Assembly: GCA_030683005.1 (NCBI GenBank) | Contig: JAUXMY010000031.1 | Coordinates: 1 to 64,000 of the forward strand | DNA from: Caulobacter sp. | Lineage (GTDB): Bacteria > Pseudomonadota > Alphaproteobacteria > Caulobacterales > Caulobacteraceae | DNA length: 64,000 bases | Direction of reading: 5' to 3' | In this document: positions 7,735-15,264 of the stretch, one piece after another | Layout of the letters: every line of letters begins with the position of its first letter | How positions within the stretch are numbered: position 1 is the first letter of the stretch | The notes under the pieces: model-generated | The model's input: the letters and a program-made list of their open reading frames with translations, nothing else | Database searches by the model: none | Told to the model about the DNA's origin: nothing | Made by a program: the position numbers and the translations under genes

Positions 7735-8064
7735 TCAGGACTCGGGTTTGGATGTCAGGGAGCGCGTCGCCTCGGCGATCGCGGCGGGGGTCAGGGACAG
7801 GGCGAAGTCGGCGACCTCGAAGTAGTTGAGCGCCTTGCCGTCGGCGGACAGTTCCAGGCGGCTGGAGACCAGGCCGGCCTCCTCCAGCTTCTGGAGATGC
7901 AGGTGCAGCAGGGGCCGGCTGATGCCGAGCTCGCGGGCCAGCTGGCTGATGTAATTGCGCCCGCCCGCCTGCAGCGCCGCGATGATGCGGAGCCTGTGCG
8001 GGCTGGCCAGCGCCGCCAGCATGGCGAGCAGCCGGTCTCCCGAGGGCGGGTCAGTTTCTTTCAT
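7735..8064 (-). CDS. ArsR-type winged-helix transcriptional regulator
   Basis: 109 residues with an ArsR/MarR-like winged helix: LASPHRLRIIAALQAGGRNYISQLARELGISRPLLHLHLQKLEEAGLV at about residues 19-65, then a wing (SRLELSADGKALNYFEV). No metal-binding CxC pair is visible, so it is unlikely to be an arsenic sensor. The downstream PspB-like and four-helix membrane proteins probably form its operon, suggesting an envelope-related response. An interrupted palindrome at 8078-8091 just before the start is a possible operator. Confidence 0.88.
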   Translation of the reverse strand: MKETDPPSGDRLLAMLAALASPHRLRIIAALQAGGRNYISQLARELGISRPLLHLHLQKLEEAGLVSSRLELSADGKALNYFEVADFALSLTPAAIAEATRSLTSKPES

Positions 8065-8077
8065 ATGTAAGAAATAT

Positions 8078-8091
8078 CTGACGCATGTCAG
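8078..8091. promoter_or_regulatory. Candidate operator of the ArsR-type operon
   Basis: CTGAC-GCAT-GTCAG, 5-bp perfect arms, lies 13 bp upstream of the regulator's ATG. Next to it, TTTCTT-N8-AAGAAA straddles the start codon. Binding is inferred only from position and symmetry. Confidence 0.35.
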
Positions 8092-8181
8092 CGCGTCAAG
8101 TTGCTTGGGTCCAGCGCGCCGGACATGGGGGCGTCCGGTGGTGTCAGGTTGAGTGGAGCCTCGCGCTCTCGAACGTTGCGG

Positions 8182-8562
8182 TCAGTGCTGGGCGAGACTC
8201 AGGACGTTGCCGTCGGGGTCGTTGAACCAGGCGACCTTTGCCTTGCCGTCCGGTGAGGTCCAGACGCCCAGGGCGTCCTGGCCGAAGCCCTCGTAGATCG
8301 TCATGGTCACGCCCCTGGAGACGAGGGTCTCGATCGCGGCGGCGATGTCCGCAACCTCCCAGCCCAGGACCGGGTGCGCCCCGGCCTCGTAGCCGTCGAT
8401 ATGGACGATCCGCAGGACCGCGCCGTTCATGGTCAGAACGCTGGCAAACGGGTCGTCGGCAATCAGGGGTAGGCCGAGGACGTCCATGTACCAGGCCTTC
8501 GACGCGGCCCGGTCGCCGGTCAGGATGAAGGTGACGACCTTCGCCGAGGCCAGACCATCCAT
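8182..8562 (-). CDS. VOC-family (glyoxalase/bleomycin-resistance fold) protein
   Basis: 126 residues from the ATG at 8562, preceded by GGGGGGAG. The two beta-alpha-beta-beta-beta modules are visible: VVTFILTGDRAASKAWYMDVLGLPLIADD at the start and HPVLGWEVADIAAAIETLVSRGVTM then KVAWFNDPDGNVLSLAQH at the end. The FxDPDGN motif is common in VOC dioxygenases and related proteins. The metal ligands and substrate cannot be assigned from this alone. Monocistronic. Confidence 0.88.
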   Translation of the reverse strand: MDGLASAKVVTFILTGDRAASKAWYMDVLGLPLIADDPFASVLTMNGAVLRIVHIDGYEAGAHPVLGWEVADIAAAIETLVSRGVTMTIYEGFGQDALGVWTSPDGKAKVAWFNDPDGNVLSLAQH

Positions 8563-8623
8563 TCGCGTTGCTCCCCCCAAATGCGCGCGTGAAGAGTGTG
8601 ACTGTCACCTGTTTCCACGGCTT

Positions 8624-8836
8624 CGTCATGGCCCGACTTGTTCGGGGTCAGCCATGAACGCTGCCTGCGCTCTGCGTCCTTCGACACGCGGCCTGCGGCC
8701 GCTGCTCAGGATGACGTGCTTTGGAGGCTATCCATTTACGTCATGCTGAGCAGCACCCGAAGGGTGCGTGTCGATGCACGCAGGATGCCCGCGGGCTCAC
8801 CAAGCATGGGTGCTCGAACACGTCGGACCAGGACGG
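8624..8836. repeat. Nested palindromic repeat, R1 inside longer outer arms
   Basis: Outer arms GTCATGGCCCGACTTGTTCGG and CGAACACGTCGGACCAGGACGG enclose the R1 arms (tcgacacg...ctcaggatgac and gtcatgctgagcagc...). The same double-nested design recurs at 18945-19152. It fills the whole gap between the VOC and HxlR genes. Confidence 0.75.
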
Positions 8837-8850
8837 CGGGGTTGCGATCC

Positions 8851-9342
8851 CTAGTCCTTGTCCGAACCAGCCAGCGCCTCACCCACGGTGGGGGCGTCCT
8901 CGTTCAGGTGCAGATGACGCAGATCTCCCGCGATCAGGCCCTCGCCGCACTCCTGGCAGACGATCATCGGCGTGAACGGCTTGCCGCAGTGGTCATGGAT
9001 GAACTGCACCGGCCCCGCGCCGGCGTAGACGTGGCGGTTGCCCCAGTCGGCCAGGGTCAGCAACACGCCGCGCAGGTCCTGGCCCTTGGCGGTCAGCACA
9101 TACTCGTTGCGCGGCGGACGCTCGGAGTAGCGGCGGGTCTCCATGACGCCATGGGCGACCAGGGTCTTGAGTCGTGACGCCAGCACGTTGCGGGCGACGC
9201 CCAGGTGCTCCTGCCACTGTTCGAAGCGGCGCACGCCGCGGAAGGCGTCCCGCAGGATCAGGATCGTCCAGGGATCGCCCACGATCTCCAACGTCCCGGC
9301 GATGCCGCAGGTCTGCTGGGAATAGTCCGCTGTTCTGCCCAT
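8851..9342 (-). CDS. HxlR-type winged-helix transcriptional regulator
   Basis: 163 residues from the ATG at 9342. The HxlR signature is clear: CGIAGTLEIVGDPWTILILRDAFRGVRRFEQWQEHLGVARNVLASRLKTLVAHGVM at residues about 11-66, followed by the wing and LLTLADWGNRHVY. A C-terminal extension holds a possible zinc-binding cluster (HDHCG ... CQEC). HxlR proteins are dimeric repressors or activators, often of redox or aldehyde metabolism. A perfect 16-bp palindrome lies 16 bp before the start (9358-9373), a probable autoregulatory operator. No target gene is adjacent on the divergent side. Confidence 0.92.
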   Translation of the reverse strand: MGRTADYSQQTCGIAGTLEIVGDPWTILILRDAFRGVRRFEQWQEHLGVARNVLASRLKTLVAHGVMETRRYSERPPRNEYVLTAKGQDLRGVLLTLADWGNRHVYAGAGPVQFIHDHCGKPFTPMIVCQECGEGLIAGDLRHLHLNEDAPTVGEALAGSDKD

Positions 9343-9357
9343 GGCGCGACAATGTGG

Positions 9358-9373
9358 TTTCCCTAGAGGGAAA
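9358..9373. promoter_or_regulatory. Perfect palindrome, candidate HxlR operator
   Basis: TTTCCCT-AG-AGGGAAA, 7-bp perfect arms, lies 16 bp upstream of the HxlR start codon. HxlR regulators bind palindromes in their own promoters; assignment to this protein is inference. Confidence 0.5.
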
Positions 9374-9439
9374 GCAACCGCGTTGTTTATCTGGACGAAC
9401 CTGTCCAGCTTTCCGGGGGCGTGGCGGCGCCCCGACAGT

Positions 9440-10666
9440 CTACTGGACCTCTGTCGTCTCGGTCGCCGCGCCGGACTCGCTCGGCGCGGGTCGCGTCGGC
9501 AGGCCCTTGGGATTGGGCTTGGCGGGCCTGGTCTTGGCTGCGGGGGCAGGGGCCGTTGCAGCGGCCGGAGCAGCCGGCGGGACCGGACGCGGCCGTTCCG
9601 GGCGTGGTCGAGGCGCCGGCGTCGGAGCCGCAGCCGCCGTCTCGGGCGGCGGCGTGGTCGCCGGCTCACGTGCGGGCCGGGCCGGACGCTCGACGGGACG
9701 AGGGCGAACGACCTCAGGCTCCGTCGCCGGAGTCGGCTGGACATCCGCCGGCGGCGCCGGCCTGTCCGGCCGCTGCGGCCGTTCGGGCCGGGGCCTGACC
9801 ACGGGCGGGGGCGTCGGCGCGGGCGCCGGAGTCTCGACCACGGGCGGCCGTTCGGGCGCCGGGCGCTGGGGCCGGTCCGGGCGGTCCCGGTCTCGGGTGA
9901 CCGGCGGCGGAGGCGGCGCGACAACCGGCGGCGTCACCACGGGCGGGGCGACGACCGGGGGGCGGCCATCGGCGCGAGGCCGCTCGGACCGATCCCGATC
10001 CCTGTCGCGATCCGGTCGGGGCGCGCGGACGTCGTCGCGACGGCGCCAGGCGCGGTACTGCGCGTCGTCGAGCCGGCGGCGATCCTCGACCTGGCTGCGG
10101 CGCGCGGCCCGGCGGAGTTCCTCGGCCCGGGCGGCATAGCGTCCGGCGTAGTCGGCCCGGCGGCGCATTTCGTCCTGCGCCAGCGCGCGGCGGGTCCGGG
10201 TGTCGTAGACCGAGACCAGCGCGCCGTTGTCATAGCCGTACCAGTAGTCCGGATCCTGGACGAAGTAGGGGTCATCCTCGCCGGGCCGGTAGTAGTACTG
10301 ACGCTCGCCGCCGCCGGCCAGGCGCTCGACCACCCGGCGGACGTTGGCGCCGTCCAACCAGACGGCCGGCGCCTGGTCGTCGTAATCGTATACGTAGTCC
10401 GGCGGCGCATCGCCCCAGGAGTCGTCGTAGTCACGGGCCTGGCGCCAGTAGTCGTCGGCCTGGGCCGGGGCCAGGTTCGCGACGCGGGCGGCCGGCGCGG
10501 CGGGCAGGGCCTGCGGCGTATCGGGCGCCATCGCCGCCTCAGGAGCCTCGGTCTGGGCGGCGGCCGTCGCGGGCGGCGGCGGGGCGGACGGGGGCGCCGG
10601 CTTCCGGTCGCAGGCCGCGAGCAGGGTGGTCAGCGCCACGCCGGTCAGCAAAACGCGCATCCTCAT
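9440..10666 (-). CDS. Pro/Arg-rich lipoprotein
   Basis: 408 residues from the ATG at 10666, which has GGAG eight bases upstream. A lipobox (TTLLAAC) near residue 18 marks it as a lipoprotein. A Pro/Ala linker leads to a Tyr/Asp-rich segment (residues about 70-165: DDYWRQARDYDDSWG, RQYYYRPGEDDPYFVQDPDYWYGYDNGALVSVYD). A charged coiled helix follows, then about 190 residues of Pro/Arg/Val low complexity with PPVV and RPRPERP repeats. The basic proline-rich tail may span or bind the peptidoglycan or other anionic polymers. No enzyme motif is visible. Confidence 0.82.
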   Translation of the reverse strand: MRMRVLLTGVALTTLLAACDRKPAPPSAPPPPATAAAQTEAPEAAMAPDTPQALPAAPAARVANLAPAQADDYWRQARDYDDSWGDAPPDYVYDYDDQAPAVWLDGANVRRVVERLAGGGERQYYYRPGEDDPYFVQDPDYWYGYDNGALVSVYDTRTRRALAQDEMRRRADYAGRYAARAEELRRAARRSQVEDRRRLDDAQYRAWRRRDDVRAPRPDRDRDRDRSERPRADGRPPVVAPPVVTPPVVAPPPPPVTRDRDRPDRPQRPAPERPPVVETPAPAPTPPPVVRPRPERPQRPDRPAPPADVQPTPATEPEVVRPRPVERPARPAREPATTPPPETAAAAPTPAPRPRPERPRPVPPAAPAAATAPAPAAKTRPAKPNPKGLPTRPAPSESGAATETTEVQ

Positions 10667-10757
10667 GGTCCGCACTCCAAACACCCGGCCGGTCGCCGGA
10701 CTTGCCCGATCAAACTAGACGGCGCACATGACCCCTCGCTGAACAAGGAGCCTCGCC

Positions 10758-11942
10758 ATGTCCCATGACCCTGTCGTGATCGCCTCGTACGCCCGCACGC
10801 CCATGGGCGGCTTCCAGGGCGCGCTTTCCGGCGTAAAGGCCACCGACCTCGGCGCTGCCGCCGTGCGCGCAGCCCTGGAGCGGGCCGGAGTGTCGGGCGA
10901 CAGGGTCGAGCAGATCTTCATGGGCTGCGTGCTGCCCGCCGGTCTGGGCCAGGCCCCCGCCCGCCAGGCGGCGCTCGCCGCCGGCCTGCCGCTGTCGGTC
11001 GAGGCCACGACGGTCAACAAGATGTGCGGCAGCGGCATGCAGGCCGCCATCATGGCCCACGACGCCCTGGCCGCCGGTTCGGCCGACATCATCGTGGCGG
11101 GCGGCATGGAGAGCATGACGAACGCCCCCTACCTGATGACCAAGCATCGCGGCGGCGCCCGCATCGGCCACGATACGATCAGCGACAGCATGTACCTGGA
11201 CGGGCTGGAGGACGCCTATGAGCCCGGCCGCCTGATGGGTTCGTTCGCCGAGGACTCGGCCCGCGCCTACCAGTTCACGCGCGAGGATCAGGACGCCTAC
11301 GCCATCGAGAGCCTGACCCGCGCCCGCGCCGCCATCGACAGCGGCGCCTTCGCCGGCGAGATCACCCCGGTGACGGTGAAGACCCGCAAGGGGGAAGAGG
11401 TCGTTTCCATCGACGAACAACCGGGCAAGGCCGATCCGGCGAAGATCCCGACGCTGAAGCCCGCCTTCGCGAAGGACGGCACCATCACCGCGGCCAACGC
11501 CTCCTCGATCAGCGACGGGGCGGCCGCCCTGGTGATGACGCGGGAAAGCGTGGCCAGGGCGCTGGGCCTGCCCATCGTGGCGCGCGTCGTCGCCCATGCC
11601 GCCCATGCCCATGAGCCGGGCCAGTTCACGACCGCGCCGGTTCCGGCCATGCGCAAGGCGCTGGCCAAGGCGGGCTGGAGCGTGGAGGACGTGGATCTCT
11701 TCGAGGTCAACGAGGCCTTCGCCGTGGTCGCCATGATCGCCCAGCGCGAACTGGGCATCCCCCGCGAAAAGCTGAACGTCAACGGCGGCGCCACGGCGCT
11801 TGGCCACCCGATCGGGGCCTCCGGCGCCCGGGTGCTGACCACCTTGCTGGCGGCGCTGAAGGCGCGCGGCGGCACGAAGGGCCTGGCCAGCCTGTGCATC
11901 GGCGGCGGCGAAGCCACCGCCATGGCGGTGGAGCTGGTCTAG
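10758..11942 (+). CDS. Acetyl-CoA acetyltransferase (thiolase II type)
   Basis: 394 residues with all thiolase active-site signatures: nucleophile Cys90 in VNKMCGSGM, the His in NVNGGATALGHPIGASG near residue 350, and the second Cys in CIGGGEATA near residue 380. It makes or cleaves acetoacetyl-CoA, linking beta-oxidation, ketone-body and polyhydroxybutyrate metabolism. A biosynthetic (PhaA/AtoB-like) or degradative role cannot be settled from sequence. AAGGAG lies upstream of the ATG. Its stop codon overlaps that of the convergent DUF3617 gene. Confidence 0.96.
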   Translation: MSHDPVVIASYARTPMGGFQGALSGVKATDLGAAAVRAALERAGVSGDRVEQIFMGCVLPAGLGQAPARQAALAAGLPLSVEATTVNKMCGSGMQAAIMAHDALAAGSADIIVAGGMESMTNAPYLMTKHRGGARIGHDTISDSMYLDGLEDAYEPGRLMGSFAEDSARAYQFTREDQDAYAIESLTRARAAIDSGAFAGEITPVTVKTRKGEEVVSIDEQPGKADPAKIPTLKPAFAKDGTITAANASSISDGAAALVMTRESVARALGLPIVARVVAHAAHAHEPGQFTTAPVPAMRKALAKAGWSVEDVDLFEVNEAFAVVAMIAQRELGIPREKLNVNGGATALGHPIGASGARVLTTLLAALKARGGTKGLASLCIGGGEATAMAVELV

Positions 11943-12499
11943 CCGGCGGCGCCCAGGGCGGGCCGCTGCCAGCGCCCCTCGACCTGGACCAGCACGTCGC
12001 CGGCCTTCATGTCGGCGGGGCAGTCACCCATGTAGCGGCCCGAGACGTCCTGCTTTGCGCCGCGGGTCACCCCGTCCAGACTCATTACCGAGTCGGCCTT
12101 CATGACATAGGTCTGGGTCAGGTCGCCGGTCAGCGTGCCCGAGCTGACGAACAGGCGTCCGCCCCGTTCGCAGGCGATGTCGAAGGCGTGGCCGTCGGCA
12201 GTCTTGCGCCAGTCGCTGCGCGAGCAGTTGCGGCGGTCCATACCCTGGGCGACGACAGCGCTCTGACCCTGGATCGCGGGGTCGAAACAGGTGCGGACCT
12301 TGCCTTCCATTCCGGGGGTGCGGCTTGTCAGCTCCCAGAGTCCGCCCTTCACCGCAGGCGCTGCGTCGACTCCGGCGGGGACGGGCGCCGCATCCTGCGC
12401 CGACGCGGGCTTGCCGTCCGGCGCCTTCGGCGCCTCAGCCGGCCGGTCGCAGGCGGCGAGGGTGAACGCGGCAAGGCAGACGCCGGCGAAAATGCGCAT
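11939..12499 (-). CDS. DUF3617-type lipoprotein
   Basis: 186 residues from the ATG at 12499. The signal peptide has a lipobox (AAFTLAAC, Cys near residue 17). After a Pro/Ala linker comes a DUF3617-like domain: GGLWELTSRTPGMEG, RTCFDP, then RRNCSRSDWRKTADGHAFDIACERGG and a C-terminal GRYMGDCP. Three or four conserved cysteines probably form disulfides in the periplasm. The family has no known function. Convergent with the thiolase gene. Confidence 0.85.
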   Translation of the reverse strand: MRIFAGVCLAAFTLAACDRPAEAPKAPDGKPASAQDAAPVPAGVDAAPAVKGGLWELTSRTPGMEGKVRTCFDPAIQGQSAVVAQGMDRRNCSRSDWRKTADGHAFDIACERGGRLFVSSGTLTGDLTQTYVMKADSVMSLDGVTRGAKQDVSGRYMGDCPADMKAGDVLVQVEGRWQRPALGAAG

Positions 12500-12565
12500 G
12501 GGAGGAGGCTCCAGAGCTGACGGAAACACGACGATATCCGGGATCGCGCGGCGGCGCGAGGCGAC

Positions 12566-12571
12566 TATAAT
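12566..12571 (+). promoter_or_regulatory. TATAAT box placed for a leaderless message
   Basis: An exact TATAAT ends five bases before the ATG at 12577. If it acts as a -10 box, transcription would start at or very near the start codon. No good -35 box is seen 17 bp upstream. Confidence 0.35.
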
Positions 12572-12576
12572 GGGCT

Positions 12577-12849
12577 ATGGCCGACGTAACAGACAACACC
12601 GCCGCCGGACGCTACGAACTGATCGAAGCGGACCAGACCGCCTACGCCGACTATCGGGTCGAGAATGGTCGGTTGATCATCGACTACGTCTTCTCGCCGC
12701 CCGCCCTGCGCGGCGCCGGGACGGCGGGACGCCTGATGGAAGGTGTCGTCGCCGATGCCCGGCGCAGGGACCTCCAGATTACCCCCCTTTGCGGTTATGC
12801 GGCGGCCTGGATCAGGCGTCATGGTGGCCCCGTCGGCCCGCTAGCCTAG
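12577..12849 (+). CDS. Small GNAT-like N-acetyltransferase (YjdJ/NATD1 type)
   Basis: 90 residues, the whole length of the Acetyltransf_CG family of truncated GNAT domains. The pattern ADYRVENGRLIIDYVFSPPALRGAGTAGRLMEGVVADARRRDLQITPLCGYAAAWIRRH matches it, with the acetyl-CoA pyrophosphate-binding loop at RGAGTAGRL and the C-terminal PLCGYAAAWIRRH. Substrate unknown; these proteins may be acyl-CoA-binding or protein acetyltransferases. There is no Shine-Dalgarno; the TATAAT just before the ATG suggests a leaderless message. Confidence 0.88.
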   Translation: MADVTDNTAAGRYELIEADQTAYADYRVENGRLIIDYVFSPPALRGAGTAGRLMEGVVADARRRDLQITPLCGYAAAWIRRHGGPVGPLA

Positions 12850-12908
12850 CGGTGTTCCAGGTGTAAGCTGGCGGGCGTTCGACGCTTCTCTTCTTGGGGG
12901 TACTCTCG

Positions 12909-13388
12909 ATGATGAAATCCATGATGGCCGCGGGCGCTCTCGTTATCGCCGTTTCGGCCTCCGGCGCCGCCCAGGCACAATCCTACATTCCCGACTGGGG
13001 TATCGCCGACATGCGTGAGGCGGTCGTCGCGGCCGGCTCTACCGTGACGCGGGAAGACAATTCGAAGGACCCCTACATCGCCGCGACCACGGCCGAGGGG
13101 CTGAAGTTCACCATCAGCGGCCGCGTCTGCGAGGGCGCTGACGGCGCCAGGCGCTGCAAGGGCGCGTTGCTGCAAACCAGCTTCTCATTGGGCAGTGACG
13201 CGGAGGTCGACGCGGCGGTGAAGCAGTGGGGGCAGGAGTTCGCCGCCATCGCCGTATCCAACGACGGCTCGAAAGGGCTTCTGCTCTCGCGCTACCTGAT
13301 CTTCGACTACGGGATTCATCGCGAAAATCTGCGCCTCAACATCCAGGTCTTCACGGGGATCGCCGAAGACATGTGGGGCGAGATCTAG
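12909..13388 (+). CDS. Exported YbjN-like protein, copy 1
   Basis: 159 residues from the ATG at 12909, with GGGGG eight bases upstream. The signal peptide ends ASGAAQA. The mature part (IADMREAVVAAGSTVTRED ... LKFTISGRVC ... CKGALLQTSFSL ... VDAAVKQWGQEFAAIAVSND ... LLSRYLIFDYGIHRENLRLNIQVFTGIAEDMW) has the alpha-beta layout of YbjN/type III chaperone-like domains. Two Cys in the central hairpin could form a disulfide. The next gene is a clear paralogue. Role unknown; a periplasmic binding or chaperone role is only a guess. Confidence 0.82.
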   Translation: MMKSMMAAGALVIAVSASGAAQAQSYIPDWGIADMREAVVAAGSTVTREDNSKDPYIAATTAEGLKFTISGRVCEGADGARRCKGALLQTSFSLGSDAEVDAAVKQWGQEFAAIAVSNDGSKGLLLSRYLIFDYGIHRENLRLNIQVFTGIAEDMWGEI

Positions 13389-13397
13389 GAGCGCCGG

Positions 13398-13886
13398 ATG
13401 AAACACAGGGTCAGAACTCTCGCCGTCACCGGCGCATTCCTGCTGGCGACGGCCGCAACGCCGGCCGTCGCCCAGGGCAATCTGCTCAACGACTGGGGCA
13501 TCGACGATCTGAAGCAGGCGTTCACGAACGTCGGCGTGACGGTCACCGACTCCGGCGTCGAAGACTCGGGCGCCCTCTATGTCGCCGGCAAGACTGCCGA
13601 GGGCATGAAGTTCCTCGCCTACGGTACGGTCTGCTCGGACGCGCTCAGACGGTGCAAGGGCCTGAACCTCAGCGCCGGATTCACGCAGGACAGCAACGCC
13701 GAGGTCGATCGCCGCGTGAAGGAAATCGACCGCATGGCGATCGGCGTCCGCAACGGCGGCGAGAACTCCCTCGATGTGAACCGCTACATCATCTTCGACG
13801 ACGGCATCACACGGAAGAACCTGGAGATGAACATCCAGGTGTTTCTCGACATCAGCGAAGACATCTGGAGCGGCGGCGGGACCTGA
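13398..13886 (+). CDS. Exported YbjN-like protein, copy 2
   Basis: 162 residues, a tandem paralogue of the gene 9 bp upstream. It shares DWGIDDLKQAFTNVGVTVTD, AEGMKFLAYGTVC..RRCKGLNLSAGF, RYIIFDDGITRKNLEMNIQVFLDISEDIW. A signal peptide ends TPAVAQ. Both Cys in the central hairpin are conserved. The short gap and matching orientation imply one operon. The shared C-terminal block (R.N..NIQVF..I.ED.W) is the best-conserved part and probably the functional surface. Confidence 0.82.
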   Translation: MKHRVRTLAVTGAFLLATAATPAVAQGNLLNDWGIDDLKQAFTNVGVTVTDSGVEDSGALYVAGKTAEGMKFLAYGTVCSDALRRCKGLNLSAGFTQDSNAEVDRRVKEIDRMAIGVRNGGENSLDVNRYIIFDDGITRKNLEMNIQVFLDISEDIWSGGGT

Positions 13887-13973
13887 TCCCGAACCGTCGG
13901 CCGTTGCCCTCCCGCGAGGCGTTGATATCGTCGTTCTTCACGGCGGCGCTCAACGACCGCGCGGGAGGATTCG

Positions 13974-15245
13974 ATGGCCGGCTTCAACAGTGTTGACCGT
14001 GACCTGCGACGCCGCGCCGAGGCGGTGATCCCGGGCGGCATGTACGGCCATCAGTCGGTGGCGCTGCTGCCGGACGACTATCCGCAGTTCTTCGCCAGCG
14101 GCGACGGCGCCTGGATCACCGACGTCGATGGTCGCCGCTACCTCGACTTCATGTGCGCCTACGGACCCAGCCTGTTCGGCTACGCCCATCCCGAGATCGA
14201 CGCGGCCTATGTCCGGCGACTGGGGCAGGGCGACGCCCTGACCGGCCCCTCCGCCCTGATGGTGGAGCTGGCCGAGGCCATGGTCGGCATGGTCAGCCAC
14301 GCCGACTGGGCGATGTTCTGCAAGAACGGCACGGACGCCACCACCATGGCGATGATGGCCTCGCGCGCCCAGACCGGCCGCAAGACCATCGTGCTGGCGA
14401 GGGGCGCCTATCACGGCGCCGCGCCCTGGTGCACGCCCCGGCCCGGCGGGACGACGGCCGAGGACAAGGCCAACCAGGTTTTCTGCGCCTACAACGACAT
14501 CGCCAGCCTCGAGGCCGCCGTGGCCAGGGCCGGCGACGATCTGGCCGCCATCTTCGCCGCCCCGTTCCGGCACGACGCCTTCGTCGACCAGGCCGCGCCC
14601 GATCCCGCCTACGCCCGACGCGCCCGTGAGCTGGCCGACGAACGCGGCGCCATGCTGGTCGTCGACGACGTCCGGGCCGGCCTTCGCGTTGTCCGCGACT
14701 GCAGCTGGGAGGCCATCGGCGTGCGGCCGGACCTGTCGACCTGGGGCAAGTGCATCGCCAACGGCCACCCGATCTCGGCCCTGCTCGGCAGCGACAGCGC
14801 CCGGACCGGCGCCGCCTCGATCTATGTGACGGGCTCCTTCTGGTACGCCGGCGCGGCCATGGCGGCGGCGCTGGAGACCCTGAAGCTGGTGCGCGACACC
14901 GACTATCTGGAGCGAATGCAGGGGCTGGGCGAACGCCTGCGGGCCGGGCTGGCCGAGCGCGCGGCCGTGGCGGGCTTCGGCTTCCGCCAGACCGGGCCGG
15001 CGACCATGCCGCTGTTCCTGTTCGACGACGACCCCGACCTGCGCAAGGGCTTCTGCTGGTCCAGCGCCATGTTGGCGCGCGGCGTCTACGTCCACCCGTG
15101 GCACAACATGTTCCTCTGCGCGGCGATGACCGACGCCGATATCGACTTCGCCCTCGACGCGGCCGAACAGTCGTTTCAAACTCTCGGTACGCAGGCGAAC
15201 GACCTGCCGCCGGTGGAGAAGCTCGCCTTCCTCACCGCGCGATAA
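13974..15245 (+). CDS. Class III PLP-dependent aminotransferase (glutamate-1-semialdehyde aminomutase-like)
   Basis: 423 residues. It has the class III aminotransferase core: CKNGTDATTMAMMASRAQTGRK near residue 115, the PLP-stacking region ARGAYHG, the ring-nitrogen Asp in LVVDDVRAGLR near residue 230, and the Schiff-base Lys in WGKCIANGHPISALLG near residue 260. It is GSA-aminomutase-like, but lies next to an amidase rather than haem genes, so transamination of an amino-acid-like substrate is more likely. The amidase starts 19 bp downstream, suggesting one catabolic unit. Confidence 0.88.
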   Translation: MAGFNSVDRDLRRRAEAVIPGGMYGHQSVALLPDDYPQFFASGDGAWITDVDGRRYLDFMCAYGPSLFGYAHPEIDAAYVRRLGQGDALTGPSALMVELAEAMVGMVSHADWAMFCKNGTDATTMAMMASRAQTGRKTIVLARGAYHGAAPWCTPRPGGTTAEDKANQVFCAYNDIASLEAAVARAGDDLAAIFAAPFRHDAFVDQAAPDPAYARRARELADERGAMLVVDDVRAGLRVVRDCSWEAIGVRPDLSTWGKCIANGHPISALLGSDSARTGAASIYVTGSFWYAGAAMAAALETLKLVRDTDYLERMQGLGERLRAGLAERAAVAGFGFRQTGPATMPLFLFDDDPDLRKGFCWSSAMLARGVYVHPWHNMFLCAAMTDADIDFALDAAEQSFQTLGTQANDLPPVEKLAFLTAR

Positions 15246-15264
15246 CGATCAGGGAGAACGGCGG

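Noticed and set aside
9341..10768. 475-residue plus-strand frame rich in Arg/Gly
   Set aside because: Antisense of the proline-rich lipoprotein, which has a lipobox and a ribosome site.
13974..15245. HemL of haem synthesis
   Set aside because: Similar fold, but the gene sits with an amidase and lacks haem-gene context; a general class III aminotransferase label is safer.
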